DNA from: Cacajao melanocephalus
Taxonomy: Eukaryota > Chordata > Mammalia > Primates > Pitheciidae
Assembly: GCA_963573385.1 (NCBI GenBank)
Contig: CAUYLG010061952.1
Coordinates: 58,745 to 122,744 of the forward strand
DNA: 64,000 nt
Direction of reading: 5' to 3'
This document shows, piece after piece, positions 10,174 through 22,634 of this stretch (position 1 is the stretch's first letter; every line of letters starts with the position of its first letter). The position numbers and the translations under genes were made by a program. Under the pieces are notes generated by a model. It ran no database searches, was not told the DNA's origin, and saw only the letters and a list, made by a program, of their open reading frames with translations.

Positions 10174-12464
10174 TTGCATCATCTATAAAACCATCTTGAT
10201 GGATATCTTATTTTAACATTTAATTTTAGATAGGAAAATTATTTCTCTTTCCATTTGTTTTTATTGTCAGAGTTTCTTTATTCAAATTTTGTACATAGTT
10301 CCTACTTTTTAGAGTATGATAGAAAATATTGCACAGTTCAATTTTATCTTCAAAAAGCCCAGCAGAGCATCTACTCTCATACCCAGAAAAATATCTCCAA
10401 AATACTATTTTTTTGTTTATTTTTGCATTCCTATTCTTATACTCTTATAACATTTGGTGTCTGATTTCAAGTCACAATTTTACTCAAATATCTCACCACA
10501 TGTATTTAATATATGAAAGAAGAATATTTCAGTGATCCAAGCGGACACTTTGAAAAAAGTATTAGAAGGAGGGAAGGACCAGTTTACAATGAATATTTAC
10601 ATGAATTATATGAAATACAGCAAAACAGTTATTTGCTGATCTACTCTACTATTATGAATACATTTATTTGTACATGTGGCCCTTTAAATTAAATGTGAAA
10701 CTGCCATTCTAACCACAGCTCTCAGAAGCAATTATTTAATCAGATAGATCTCAACAATTTTTACAAACTTAACCTTTTCTTTAAACACACTTTCTCAATG
10801 TCAAAAATATAGAGTGTTTCAGTTTTAAGTTGAGGTAAAATAATCTAGACCCCACTCTAGAATGTACCTTCTAAATTTGGCATTCCAATTTCACCTCATA
10901 GCCCTGGCTACAAACATGGTTTGAAAGCCCCTGCCTTTGTGTGGTGGTCCTTAGTCTTGATTTTATATTAAATCATTTGGAGTACCTTCAACAATACTAG
11001 GACACTATTATAGATTAATTAAATAAGAAAATGGTAAATGCTGGAATCAAAGCATCCTCATTTAGTGCTATTTCCTTGACTTTTTGCTTTTTTTAAAACA
11101 AAGTAAATTTCCTTCTATTATGAAAATGTTCATCCAGGACAATGGTATATGAAATAGTTAAATTGGAGTAAACAAGGTGAGAATTCTAGGATATTCCTTT
11201 TTTATAAGAGCAAATCACAGAAGCATTTGCCCAAGTTATTTAGAGGATCTACATGCTGGAAAAGACAACCTCAATATTTTCTTAGTGGAGGATATGGGAA
11301 CATAAATATATTTCCATAATTACAGTCCTGGTAACATGGATACAGAAAGCTGGAATCATCCTCTCCAGAAGACTAATGGGAAAAGTAGAATCAATTATGA
11401 AGAAAAGATCAGTAACACTCAACAGCTCTCAACAGCACTGCTAGAAAAGCCAACTTGATTTAATTCTCATAACTATTGAAAATGTTGACAGTGAGCATAG
11501 GATTACAACAGATATGCAGTAGATTTCTTCAAAAGATTAAAGAATAACTGTTGTTGCTTTAACTGGGCCTCACAGATAAGTAATATTTAAAATACTTCAA
11601 GTGTACTTTTAAATGGAAGAACAAAGTTGAAATGCCAACCAAGTAATTCATCTCATGTGTTCCATGTTTTGGTTTCTAAGAAGAAATCTTTAGAAAAAAC
11701 ATTTCAAAGTAAATAAAGAAGCTGCTTCAGGAACAAAATATTTAGAGTAATATTTACTGGGTGTGTATGTAATTTATTTAAACTTGTACATTATTATTTC
11801 AATTTTAGAACATTGTGCAAACACTGCTTTCAGTTGCGCATTTAAATATTTCTGTTGAATTCTATGTCAGCATTTTAGGACAAGATTATGAATAGCTTGT
11901 GAAACTTACTAAGTTCAGAACTGTGATTCATAGGTCAACCTCACTGATGAGAGCTTTACAATGGACACTTTTCTATGAATATAATCTATATTTGCTATTA
12001 TAAATATTGGGTCACAGACCAAAATAGGATGACTATAAATTTCAGGAAAAAGTTATTAATTACAAACAAGTTATTCATTGGTTAGTAGCAACAGAATCTG
12101 TCTCTCTGTCTGCCTATCTATGTATCTATCTATCTACTATCCATCTCTATATTTTCCCAGCAGATAATGATGGAAATGTTATTTTATTCCACAAATATAT
12201 CTATTTTCCACATTGTAAAGCTTAATCATAATATATATAACAAAAATGACATAAGTCCTAAAAGTATACAGCTAAATGTATGTATATTTTAAAAACTAAA
12301 TAAGCCAAACTATACAGCATCCAAGTCAATGACACCACATTACTTTCAATCCAGAATTTCTGATTATGCCTTCTTTTAATTATCTATTTTCTCCCACCCC
12401 ATAATTCTGAGGAATATCCATTTTACTATCTTTTAAAAGGACAGGTTGGTTTGTCTGATTTTTG
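10174..12464. other. No recognisable gene; minor simple repeat
   Basis: AT-rich DNA. The only structure I note is a short tatc/tctg-type microsatellite at about 12100-12145. Open frames are short and without motifs. Confidence 0.5.
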
Positions 12465-13059
12465 CATGTTATAGCAATTCATATAGAATCAAAAAAGAGC
12501 CCACATAGCCAAAGCAATCCTAAGCAAAAAGAACAAAGCCAAAGGCAAAATACTAGTTGATTTTAAAGTATACTATAAGGCCATAGTAACCAAAACAGTA
12601 TGACACTGGTACAAAAACAGATACATAGACAAATCAAACAGGATAGAAAACCCATAAAGTGATACACCTGCAACCAACAGATCTTTGATAAAGTGGATGA
12701 TAGCCAGCAATTGATAAACGACTTCCTACTCAATGAATTGAGCTCGGGTAACTGGTTAGCCAATTGCAGAAAAATAAAACTGAACCCCTAGCTTTCACCA
12801 TATACAAAAAGTAACTCAGAATGACTTAAATGTAAGACCTCACACTACAAAAACACTGGAATAAAACCTAGGAAATATCCTTTTTGATATCAGCTATGGC
12901 AAAGAATTATTAGTTAAGTCCTCAAATTTAATTGGAACAAAAATAAAAATTGACAAATTGATGAATTAAACCAAAGAGCTCCTGCACAGCAAAAGAAACT
13001 ACCAACAGAGTAAACAGACAATCTACAGAATGGGAGAAAATATTTGTAACCCATGCAGC

Positions 13060-13437
13060 TGATATGGTTTGGCTGTGCCCCCACCCAAAATATAATTTTG
13101 ATTTATAATCCTCATAATCTCCACATGTCACAGTTGGGACAACAGGTGAAGTTAACTGGATCATGCAGATACATTCCCCAATGCTGTTCTCATAGTAGTG
13201 AGTGAGTTTCATGAGATCTGATGGTTTTTTAGAGTCTGGCATTTTCCCTGTTTGCACTTCTCCTTTTTGTCCCCTTGTAAATAAGGTGCCTTTCTTCCCC
13301 TTTGCCTTCTGCCATGATTGTAAGTTCCCTGAGGCTTTTCCAGCTGTGTGTAATTGGGAGTCAATTAAACCTCTTTCCATTATAAATTACTCAGTCTTGG
13401 GTATTGCCTTTTAGCAATGTGAGAAAGAACTAGTACA
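13060..13437 (+). mobile_element. THE1/MST-type MaLR solo LTR
   Basis: It starts tgatatggtttggctgtg and ends gagaaagaactagtaca, the characteristic termini of MaLR LTRs. The internal string gtttcatgagatctgatggt also matches. It is 378 bp long with no internal retroviral sequence. Flanks gcagc (13055-13059) and gcatc (13438-13442) form a 5-bp target-site duplication with one later change. Removing the LTR restores continuous L1 sequence. Confidence 0.9.
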
Positions 13438-13668
13438 GCATCTAACAAAAGTCTGAGGTCCAGAATCATTTAACAATCCATCGTATTATTATTTAATATT
13501 TCATTTAATAATTAATGAATTAAACAATTCAATAAGTGAAATCCAATCCCATAAAAAATTAGCAGAGGACATGAACAGACACTTTTCTAAAGAAGACATG
13601 CCAGTGGCCAAGAAACATAAAAAAAATTATAATCACTAACCATCAAAAATATCCAAATCAAAACCACA

Positions 13669-13896
13669 ATGAGATATCATCTCATACTAGTAAGAATTCC
13701 TGTTATTAAAAAGTCAAAAAATAACAGACGCTGCCAAGAGTATGGAGAAAAGAGAATGCTTATACACTGTTGGTTAGAAGGTAAATTAGTTCAACCACTA
13801 TGGAAAGCTGTTTGGAGATTTCTCAATGAACTTAAAACAGAACGACCATTCAACCCAGAAATCCAATTCCTAGGCATATATCCAAATGAAAATTAA
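13669..13896 (+). pseudogene. Remnant of L1 ORF2p C-terminal region
   Basis: A 75-codon open stretch that translates to the C-terminal ORF2p segment, recognisable by KLVQPLWKAVWRFLNE and a downstream FLGIYPNEN. Upstream ORF2 is broken by stops and by the LTR insertion, so this is a decayed fragment. Confidence 0.8.
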
Positions 13897-14249
13897 TATT
13901 TATCCTAAAAAGACACATGCACCTGGATGTACTCACAATAGCAAAGGTAACTTCGGTGCCCATCAATGGTTAATTTTTTTAATCCCCCACCCCCAAAAAT
14001 AATTTTTTATTGGGTTTAAAAAATGTGGTTCTTACATGCTGTGGAATAACACACAGCCTTACAAAGAATGAAATAATGTCCTTTGTAGCAACATGGATGC
14101 AGCTGGAGGTCATTGTAGTAAGCAGATTAATGCAGGAACAAAAAGCATCTACTACATGTTCTTACCTACATACATAAGTACACATGGACATAAAAATGGG
14201 AGCAATAGATTCATTTTTCAATTAAAAATAAATTTAAAAAGGGAAAAAA

Positions 14250-14430
14250 GAAATCATATTGTATCATATGTGTTATTTTGTGTCTTACTTTTTTTGTTCA
14301 ACATTGTGAGTGTCATAATTTTTTGCTGTAATTGCAGAGTTTTATTCTCAATGCTGTGTAGTATTCCATTGTATGAATTATCACAATGTATTTATTAATT
14401 TTGCTGTAGATTGATACTGTATCTTTTAAA
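14250..14430 (-). mobile_element. Old L1M fragment
   Basis: Antisense L1M landmarks: ctttttttgttcaacattgt, then gctgtgtagtattccattgt and tatttattaattttgctgta. Short and diverged; both ends are approximate. Confidence 0.55.
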
Positions 14431-17400
14431 AAAATAAATCCAATTAAATCCAAGCAGCATTGATAACACTCAGTATTACATTAAATTAGTGTTTATATTG
14501 CTGAGTTATTGGTGGTTGCAAACTACCAAAGAAAGACTATTGAGAAAAGCATCCCTGTAAGGCTTCTGATGTAGAAACCACATTTCAAGCAAATAAAATA
14601 TAGCATAGATTAATCAAAGTGTTGAGGAAATATATTCATTAATTAAATGTGTGTGTATGTCTATATTACAAAAATAGTTGAGTAGGACCAAATGCATGTA
14701 CTTATGAACCAAAACGTGCTGGCGTCGTCTCAGATAAAGAAAGATAGAAACTCACTGTAAGATAAAAAGATGACTGAAGTAAGAATTTGCTGTGAATAGG
14801 ACAAGTGTCTCTTTTATTGAATAGGAAGGATATTTGGGTTGATAGAATGACGAATTGCAAACCAAGGGACAAATATGATACCTTTGGGTGTTCAATATAT
14901 ATTAAAAGACATGAGACAGGTTCAGGATTTTGATAGTGAGTCAAAGTTGGGAAGTACCCATTGGAAAAGTGGAGGAAGTATAAGTTAGTGTGAAGCAGGC
15001 TGGAGATATTTGTGACCATGTGTCAAACTGAGACAGGGGTGGAAGAAGTGGTCAAAATACTCAAAATACAATAACTAGAATTAGAATTTAGAGGAATGTT
15101 CAAAAAGAATGTTGAAGAAAAGAGTAATATCAAGTCAGACTTAAGGGTTAAAATTAGATACAAGGAAACAAACATAAAATAGAATTCATAGGATAAGAAG
15201 AAGAGGTGACGTAATAGTATAATTAAAGGTATGACCCCTCATTCCAGAATATAGTATTTCTGTTCACTATTTTATATTTAAAATGCCTTCCTAGAGTGAG
15301 GAGACAAGACAAAGGCATTTTGACCCTTACCTTACCTGACTCACCAAATCTGAACAAGGCAAATAATTTTGACAGAAAGCTAAATTTTGTAAAATTTGAT
15401 TTTAAATTTACTTGTGCTAGGTTTTTAAAGGTCGTATATTTTCCTTGAGAATGAGGAAATGCTTATTTAAATGGGCTTCCTTTCATGATGTTCCCTAGAC
15501 CCAAAGGAAGTAACGTATTTTCTTCCCTACTGCTCTATAACGTACCTTCTGTAGTATACTCGAGAGAAAATGTTGGGAAGAAACAAATAACACTTATTTA
15601 GCTGATGCTGTACTTCACTCTTGGTTATCATGACTAGCTACTCTGATGAATTCTGTTTTTTAACATCTTTGAATGCTTCCAATACACACCTATGTCACAT
15701 AAAAATATATGAATAACACCTAAAAATGTGCATTTTACCTCTCTCGCATTGTAGTGTCATTAAATTTTCTAGCATCTCTCTGATACACAGATATAACTAC
15801 ATTTGCTGAATTTTAGGAGTTATCTAAGTCATTAGCCTAAATTTCCTCAGATAGCCATATTTACCAGAAGTCTGGAATATACATATATAAATAATTTTTT
15901 TCACTTATGTTTTCTTCGTTAGGAATAGTGATAGCTTTTTTTCTGTCCTCCTTTTCAATTACCATTTTCTTTAATTTCTCTAATTTTGAAATCATTTTCT
16001 TATATATTAGTTGTGACTACCTTATTATTTTCCGTCTTTGTAAACTCACAGTTTAAAATTTCATTTTATTACATTATTACCTTGTCTTGGGGCTCTTACT
16101 TTACAGAATCAGTATGTTTATTATGTTCTTTAAAGCATGAAATGAACATTTTCCCCTTAAATTTTTTTCTTTAATTTCTTATCAAATTATTACACTCTAA
16201 TATCTACTCTTTTTTTTCATTGTAATGTATTTGCCTATTTGATATTATTTGCTATTGTTAATATGATTGTTGTTGCTGTTTGCATTTAATTTGAGTGTCT
16301 CTGTTCAAACCTTCTATTTGCTTTAATCAAGTGTGAGTACATTCTTGTCTCCTGTGGCACCATATCTGACCATTTTACTTGTTCTTTGTTGAGCAAGATT
16401 TTGAAATCGGTAGTTTGAATTCCCTCTCATTTTAGTAGCCTAGGACAAATAGTCAGGGATACAAAGAGACTTCTGATGCATCTGTATCCAATACTTTTCT
16501 TGAAGTCTGAACTCTATTATATCTTCAGAAACTTTTTTTTGTTGTTGTTGTTATCTGTATCAGCATACATACCTATAGTGAGTGATGTATTCTAGTCTAG
16601 GGAAATCAGGCTTTAGATAATTTGTTTTTAACATTGATAAATTTTGTTTTTCCTTCCTCTGCTAAATCCTGGAATGGAGGGGGATAATAAATTGAGTTGT
16701 TTATCCTCAGGAGTTTTACATTATATTTTTCCTATGTCGGCTACTAACTCTCTCAATCTATTTATTTCCATATTAAGAGTAATTAGGAAAATATTAAGGA
16801 TTTTTTCCTGCTAATCTACATTCCCCTTTCACCTTCCATAGAAAATGGCTGCCAGTCTAGGCGTCATTTCATTCAATGTAAAGCCATCAGAAATATCAGC
16901 TACTGGACATACTCTTGCTATGTCACACTCATAGTCACCAAAAAAAAGTGTGTCCTTAAAATTGTGTAGATATCTGTTTATCAATACATCAAAAATCAAT
17001 TAGCTTTTTCATTTACCACAATGACTACATATTCACCATGATTTTTAAACTTAAGACCCTTAATTCCCACCTCTTATAAGATGGTCCTGCCTTCTATTTC
17101 ACAGAAAATAGTGACAGCCATCAGGAGAGAACAATTTTAACTTCTTCGCAACTAACTTATCTGCATGTACAACATGCTTTCCTCCTGCATTCTTTATACC
17201 AATAGAAGAGCTGTTTCTCTCTTTGATTAGGGTCTCTTTTTTCACCTGTACTCTGTAGTTTATACCTTTTTAACTCATCAAGGAACCTGAATACAAATGT
17301 ATTTCTCTTTTCTATCTTCATCTCATTCTCTAATTTTAATCACCGTATTGAATCAGTATTAAAATACTTCAATAATTAATTCCTCTTTAAATGTAAAATC

Positions 17401-17665
17401 CTCTCTTTCCCTACTCCTGCCAAGAGCCCTTCTATCTCCATGTGTAGAGTAAAAGTTTCTCAAACAGTTGTCTAAACTTTTAGCTTGTATCTTTATCTCT
17501 CTTAATCCAATAACCCACTAAGCAGTTTTAATGCTATGTCATAAATACTTCTAAATTCAATCCAATTTTACCATTTTCACTGAAAATATATTTATCTAGG
17601 CTACAAAGTTTTTTTTTTTGAGAAAATTACCATAGTAAAACCTTTAGGCTAACTCACTTTCAAAC
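14431..17665. other. No recognisable feature
   Basis: More than 3 kb of AT-rich sequence without recognisable genes or repeats. A 105-codon minus frame (14702-15019) has no known motif. Confidence 0.5.
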
Positions 17666-17667
17666 TA

Positions 17668-18257
17668 TAGTCATATCACTTAAGAATGGGGATACATGCT
17701 ATACAGTTGAGGCTTATGTAAGTTAAACACATCACTAGGAAATTTAATCATGCTTCAAGCATCATAGAGTATACTTACAGAAACCTAGATGATATAGCCT
17801 ACTACACACCTAGATTTTATGGGTAGCCTCCTACTACTGGGCTATAAACGTATACAATACGTACTGAATATGCAGGCAATATGGCAGTTATTTACCGTTG
17901 TGTATCCACACATAGAAAGATACAGTAAAACATGGTATGAAAGATAAAAATGGTGCACCTCTGTAGGGAACTTACCATGAATGCAGGTTTCACCACTAGA
18001 GGTTGCTCTGGGTGACTCACTGAGAGAGTGGTGTGTGAACGTGAGGACCTAGAATATTACTGTACACTACTGTAGAGCTTATAAATGTTGTACATCTGTG
18101 CTATACTAAATTTATTAGATAAATAATAAATCACACTATTATGATGTCTACAACATAACCAGGCAATAGAAATTGTTCATCTTCATTATAGTTTTATGGG
18201 AGATTTGTGTTACATGCAGTTCTTGTCACCAAAACGTCTTTATGTGGCACATGACTG
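17668..18257. mobile_element. Tigger-like (Tc1/mariner) nonautonomous DNA transposon
   Basis: A 590-bp unit has inverted termini: left tagtcatatcacttaagaa; right end, reversed, cagtcatgtgccacataaag. TA dinucleotides flank it at 17666-17667 and 18258-18259. Internal strings agcatcatagagtatactta and gatatagcctactacacacc match a remembered Tigger-like medium-reiterated repeat. There is no transposase frame. Confidence 0.75.
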
Positions 18258-18352
18258 TAATCAAAGCAATCAGAGTGGGCTTTCAGTAAGGCAAATATAT
18301 TAGCATGTCTCCTGTCAATGGTTCATTCACTTCCTCTTTTCCTTAAAAAGTA

Positions 18353-18426
18353 ATTCAACCCTTAAACACAATAAGCAAGGCTCTACAAGATTCAACCCTA
18401 AAACACAATAAGCAAGGTTCTACAAG
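18353..18426. repeat. 37-bp tandem duplication, two copies
   Basis: Units 18353-18389 and 18390-18426 both begin attcaaccct and end tctacaag, with acacaataagcaagg inside. They differ at two of 37 positions. Confidence 0.95.
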
Positions 18427-21400
18427 ATGTTTTGTAGACTTCTCTAGCCTTAGCTTCTTGTCCTTTACCATATGTTCACTATGCATTAGCTATAATACAT
18501 ATTTTCCAGTGCTTTCCAGATACAATGCATCTTATTTCCATTATGACACACTCTTCCCTTTTTTCTTCTAGATCAAAAGTGCCTACTGGTAGCTACCACT
18601 TCTCTTTTGTACATGTAAGTTAAAAATCACATCCAAAGAGCATTTTTCCTTGATTATTAAAATGAAGATTTTGCTATTTGTAATGATGTCTATGTATTCT
18701 CTTTAATAGCTTTAATTATACTATATTGCTATGACTTCTATAATGCATATTTTTGTGTGAACTATAAATGCTTTCAAGGTAAAAATGATACTACCTTTTT
18801 TCCAGTATATCCCTACAGCTACTACTGTTGCTGAATCCTAGCATATGTTTCTTTTCCAATGAAAGAGAGAAGAAAATGGGGTCTGAGTCTAAACAGGATG
18901 TTGACAACATTTTCATGCATATAATATGTGCACTTGAGAATGAGTTAGCTTCCACTGAGAGTGTTTGAAAAGAAATCGTACCTTAAAAAAAAGGTGGAGA
19001 AAAGAAAGCGGAAGCATGGCTTTCTCTTATCAGAGAAGAAATAGTAATAGGAACAACTGTACAGCATTAGGAATACTGTATTATAGGAGTTCTCTGTTTC
19101 ACTTTTCTATTTTCAGACACACACACACACACACACACATTATGGTATAGAAAACTCTTAGATTAGTAGAAATACCCTTGTTCCTTCCCTATAGTCTAAA
19201 TCACTTCCTTGGATTTATGTTTCTTTAGGTTTTTCTAGGATTCCCAGCTAGCTTACTTGAATTTTGATACTTATAATTTATAAAGTTTAGTAAGCTAACA
19301 ATTCTTTACATTATATTTGAATTTTAATAATAATCATCAGTGTTTGTCCTAATAATACAATAAATGTAAATTTTCTGAAAGTCTACAAACAAAAATATTA
19401 AATGTAGAAATTTTTTCCTGGCCTTTCTTGATTCACATCATAGGGAGCAGTCTTTCATACATACATATAAAATTGACCTGGGACAGAAGGAACATAAACC
19501 AAATTAAGTGGTTATTCAAGAAGGCACTTTTCTTCAACCCCTCGTAGCTTCTAAAGGCTAGTATTTAAAAAGTGTCCACTAATTTTCTCTGGTCATTTCA
19601 CTAAGCCAGGTCTACATTTTAACATAGCATAATCACAAATTCAATGCGATGCTTAATTCTCTTATCTCTTGAATGGAAAGGTAGAGCAGGTGAGTAGTGA
19701 ATTTTCTGAAGGCAGATAGAAAATTGTGTTTTAAGCTCAAATAATATGCTGCTGTATTCAAGCAATCTCCAAACTCCAGATGAGACTGAAGTGAGTAATG
19801 GGATGGGAAGCAGGGTAGAGCTTCCTTCCACAGTGATGACCTCCTGAGCATGGAGGGAAGATTGAACTGACTCATGCTTGGAACCAGATGATGAACACCT
19901 GAGACAAAATCCTCTGGGTGGTGTTTATTTTCCACCCTTTATGCTGATCTTAAAAATGTTCCAGTTCATATTCTCCATGGGATGTTCACAGGTGCTGGAA
20001 TTACTACAATCAGCAGTCTGTATTATTCTAGGGGACTAAAGCTCAACAAACTACAGAGAATATTGGCTAGTCGTTAATATTAGTATGTTAATGCAATCAA
20101 AATGACTCGAGGAAATCTGAAAGAGAAAAATAAAATGATTGTATTTTATATGACCTTTCCTTTAAATAAGCATAAGGAAATACTTGTGAGAATGTCTGTG
20201 AATAATTCCTAAGAGCTATATTAGTTCACAATTACAGAGAGAAGATTTTTATCCTTTTTCTGAATTATTGAAGGTTTTAAAAGCTTTATGTATTCCTTTA
20301 TATATGTGTATATGTATGTATGTATTTATAGGGACAAGTTACTCACGTGTTTGTAAGACACAGGCTAAAATTTTGACCTGACTTTTCTAGAAAAGTATCT
20401 TATAATTTAGTTATCTAGGTGATCAAGTTTTCAAATTAGTTTTTATTCTAATGAGTATACATACATTATATCCATCTCTGTAACTATGTATGTAGGTTTG
20501 AATATATATCATCTATCTATACACATAGAGAACATCATGAAATTCTAGTTTCTGATAGCTTTTGTTAACTTTTTCATGTATAAATTTATTTAAAATGTTT
20601 CTGTCTTTCAAACACGAAAAACTGCCTTAGAGCTCTTTGGGAGCTTTTGAAAAAATCTGATTTTATAATTTTAACAATTCTTTAGAACTCATTTTTAAAT
20701 ATATTCTACAGTGACACCTATAATTTTTTAATCAAACACTTTATATTAGAAAGTTTTATCATTTTTTAGATTCTTCAGAATTATAAACTTGGCAATTATA
20801 GATGTATTTTTAAATAAATTTGGGGACAGTTTGTCAATTGTTTTCCTAGAAAATGTACTACAAAGTATTTATCATATTATACTAAATTGCCCTCTCAAAC
20901 TGTAACTTCTTTTTGTACACCCAGCAGCACCATGCAATATTGCTAATTTCTTTCCAGAAATTAGAAATTATAAAAACCATACATACACATGCAAAGAAAC
21001 AAATATTGCTACATTATTGATATTTTATCTTTCAGTAAAATCGCTCGTTTAATTTTCATATCTATGGATAGTAGTGATATAAACTATTTCCTCATTGTTA
21101 ATTGATTATCATAAAATTATTTTTATTTCCATTTTTAATTTATGCAAAGTACTTAAATATGTTCATTATCTACTCTCTGATTTCCAGACATTCATTCCCA
21201 ATTCACTGTTTGTCTTTTAGTTTTGGAAAAAAAATTCTAAATAATATTTCTCCTTTAATTAAATAAATATATTGTCTTTTTTCCTTCATTCTTTACTTTT
21301 AGAATGTTTATTTCTACTAGAAGTCACATTTATATTAAATACGTCACTAGTAAGTCCGGTTATGTATTTTCAAAATACTGATACGTACAGTGATCACCAT

Positions 21401-22323
21401 TGCTGCTAGCGTAATCCCCTTTCCTGTATAAATTAAGATATTTAGAGAAATGTCAGATACTTATCACAAAGGTGAGCACACCACAACTGAGGTAGCCAGC
21501 TGGCAGGGAAGGTTAATAAAACTTTTATGACAAATGTTATCACATAAAAAAGAACCTATCAATGTTATTTAGACGTGGCAATAGAATTCAAGATCTGAAA
21601 AGTTTGGTGGTTCTAACTTATAGTGTGGAAGCAACCACATTCATCTAGCTTTTCTCATCTTACCTTGGCAAAGGTATGCACCCAGGTTAAAAAAATTACA
21701 TAAGGATTAATAAACTGAAAGACTCAGACCTGTAGTACAAGGTAGGAGTAGAACCAGCAATTAAACTACTTGGTATGGTAAGCCAGAATAAAGATTGTTC
21801 TTGTTCCAATGTTAAAAGAGATAGCTGAAATAACAGATAAATTATCTAGGCAACAATGGAATCTGGGTAGTCTTTGATAGGCTTGTTGATAATTCTGGCT
21901 AACAAATAAGAGTTTAGTATTATTTTTTGGTGTAAATATCAGAGAAAGTAGCATCAAAATTGTAGTTTTACTTGCTCCCATAGCCACCAAATATTTATTG
22001 GAATATGTAAGAGATATTATAAAGTTATTCCAAGAATGATTTGAGAAATAGATTCTTTAAGAAACTTTGGTTTGTAGATTGAGACCAAGTAAACACTTAG
22101 CAGATAAAATCAATGTCATTCAGGTAATATATATTTAAATAATAAATTTATCCTGATTATTGAAACTTGTAGTTTACGGTAGGATTAGAACACTGAAAAG
22201 TTGTGTAATAAAAGTAATAAAGCATTTCTGAGGGCATAAATATGTGTAAGTGGTCTAAAATGCTAAGTAGAAGAGAACTAAACTTCACCAATTGAATCTT
22301 AACAGTTTGTAAACCAGACCAAG
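18427..22323. other. No recognisable gene; simple repeats only
   Basis: AT-rich. It contains a CA microsatellite (19115-19138) and a short tatg-type run near 20295-20330. Overlapping minus frames at 19619-19935 have no known motif. Confidence 0.5.
19115..19138. repeat. (CA)n microsatellite, about 12 units
   Basis: Uninterrupted CA dinucleotide run. Confidence 0.95.
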
Positions 22324-22325
22324 TA

Positions 22326-22632
22326 CAGACAGTCCCTAACTTATCATAGTCCAACCTACATTGATTTTCACTTCACGGTGGTGTTCATACAACTATCCTG
22401 TTTCTAATTTTTAGTACATTATTCGGTAAATTCCATAAGATATCCAGCACTGTTATAAAATAATTCTTGTGTGAGATGATTATGTACAACTGTAGGCTAA
22501 TGAAAATGTTCTCAGAATGTTCAAGGTAGGCAAGGCTAAGCTATGTTGCCTCAGTAGGACAGTCATAGTAAATGCATTTTTGACTATGGTAGTTACAATT
22601 TATGATGAGCTTATTAGAATGGAACCCCACTG
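22326..22632 (-). mobile_element. Tigger-like (Tc1/mariner) nonautonomous DNA transposon
   Basis: A 307-bp unit starts cagacagtccctaac and ends ccccactg, giving CAG...CTG termini. TA flanks it at 22324-22325 and 22633-22634. Reversed internal strings tagccttgcctaccttgaac and ttagcctacagttgtacata match a second remembered Tigger-like repeat. No coding capacity. Confidence 0.75.
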
Positions 22633-22634
22633 TA

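Larger units (their letters stand above)
12465..14215 (+). mobile_element. L1MA-like element (ORF2 3' part and 3' UTR), interrupted by an LTR
   Basis: Plus-strand sense L1: agccaaagcaatcctaagca near 12510, aaaaacagatacatagacaa near 12610, then cagaatgggagaaaatattt near 13027. The THE1/MST LTR (13060-13437) interrupts it. ORF2 continues with gaacagacacttttctaaag (about 13575), and the C-terminal frame 13669-13896 contains WLEGKLVQPLWKAVWRFLNE. The element fades near 14215. A poly-C/A insertion near 13985 interrupts the 3' part. Not coding. Confidence 0.85.

Noticed and set aside
10945..11060. Second possible MER5-like element (ggtccttagtcttgatttta)
   Set aside because: Only the first ~45 bp resembles a hAT-Charlie end; the rest and the opposite terminus could not be matched.
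12928..13380. 150-codon minus-strand frame, the longest open frame in the window
   Set aside because: It spans the antisense side of the THE1/MST LTR and neighbouring L1, so it is a chance frame across two repeats.
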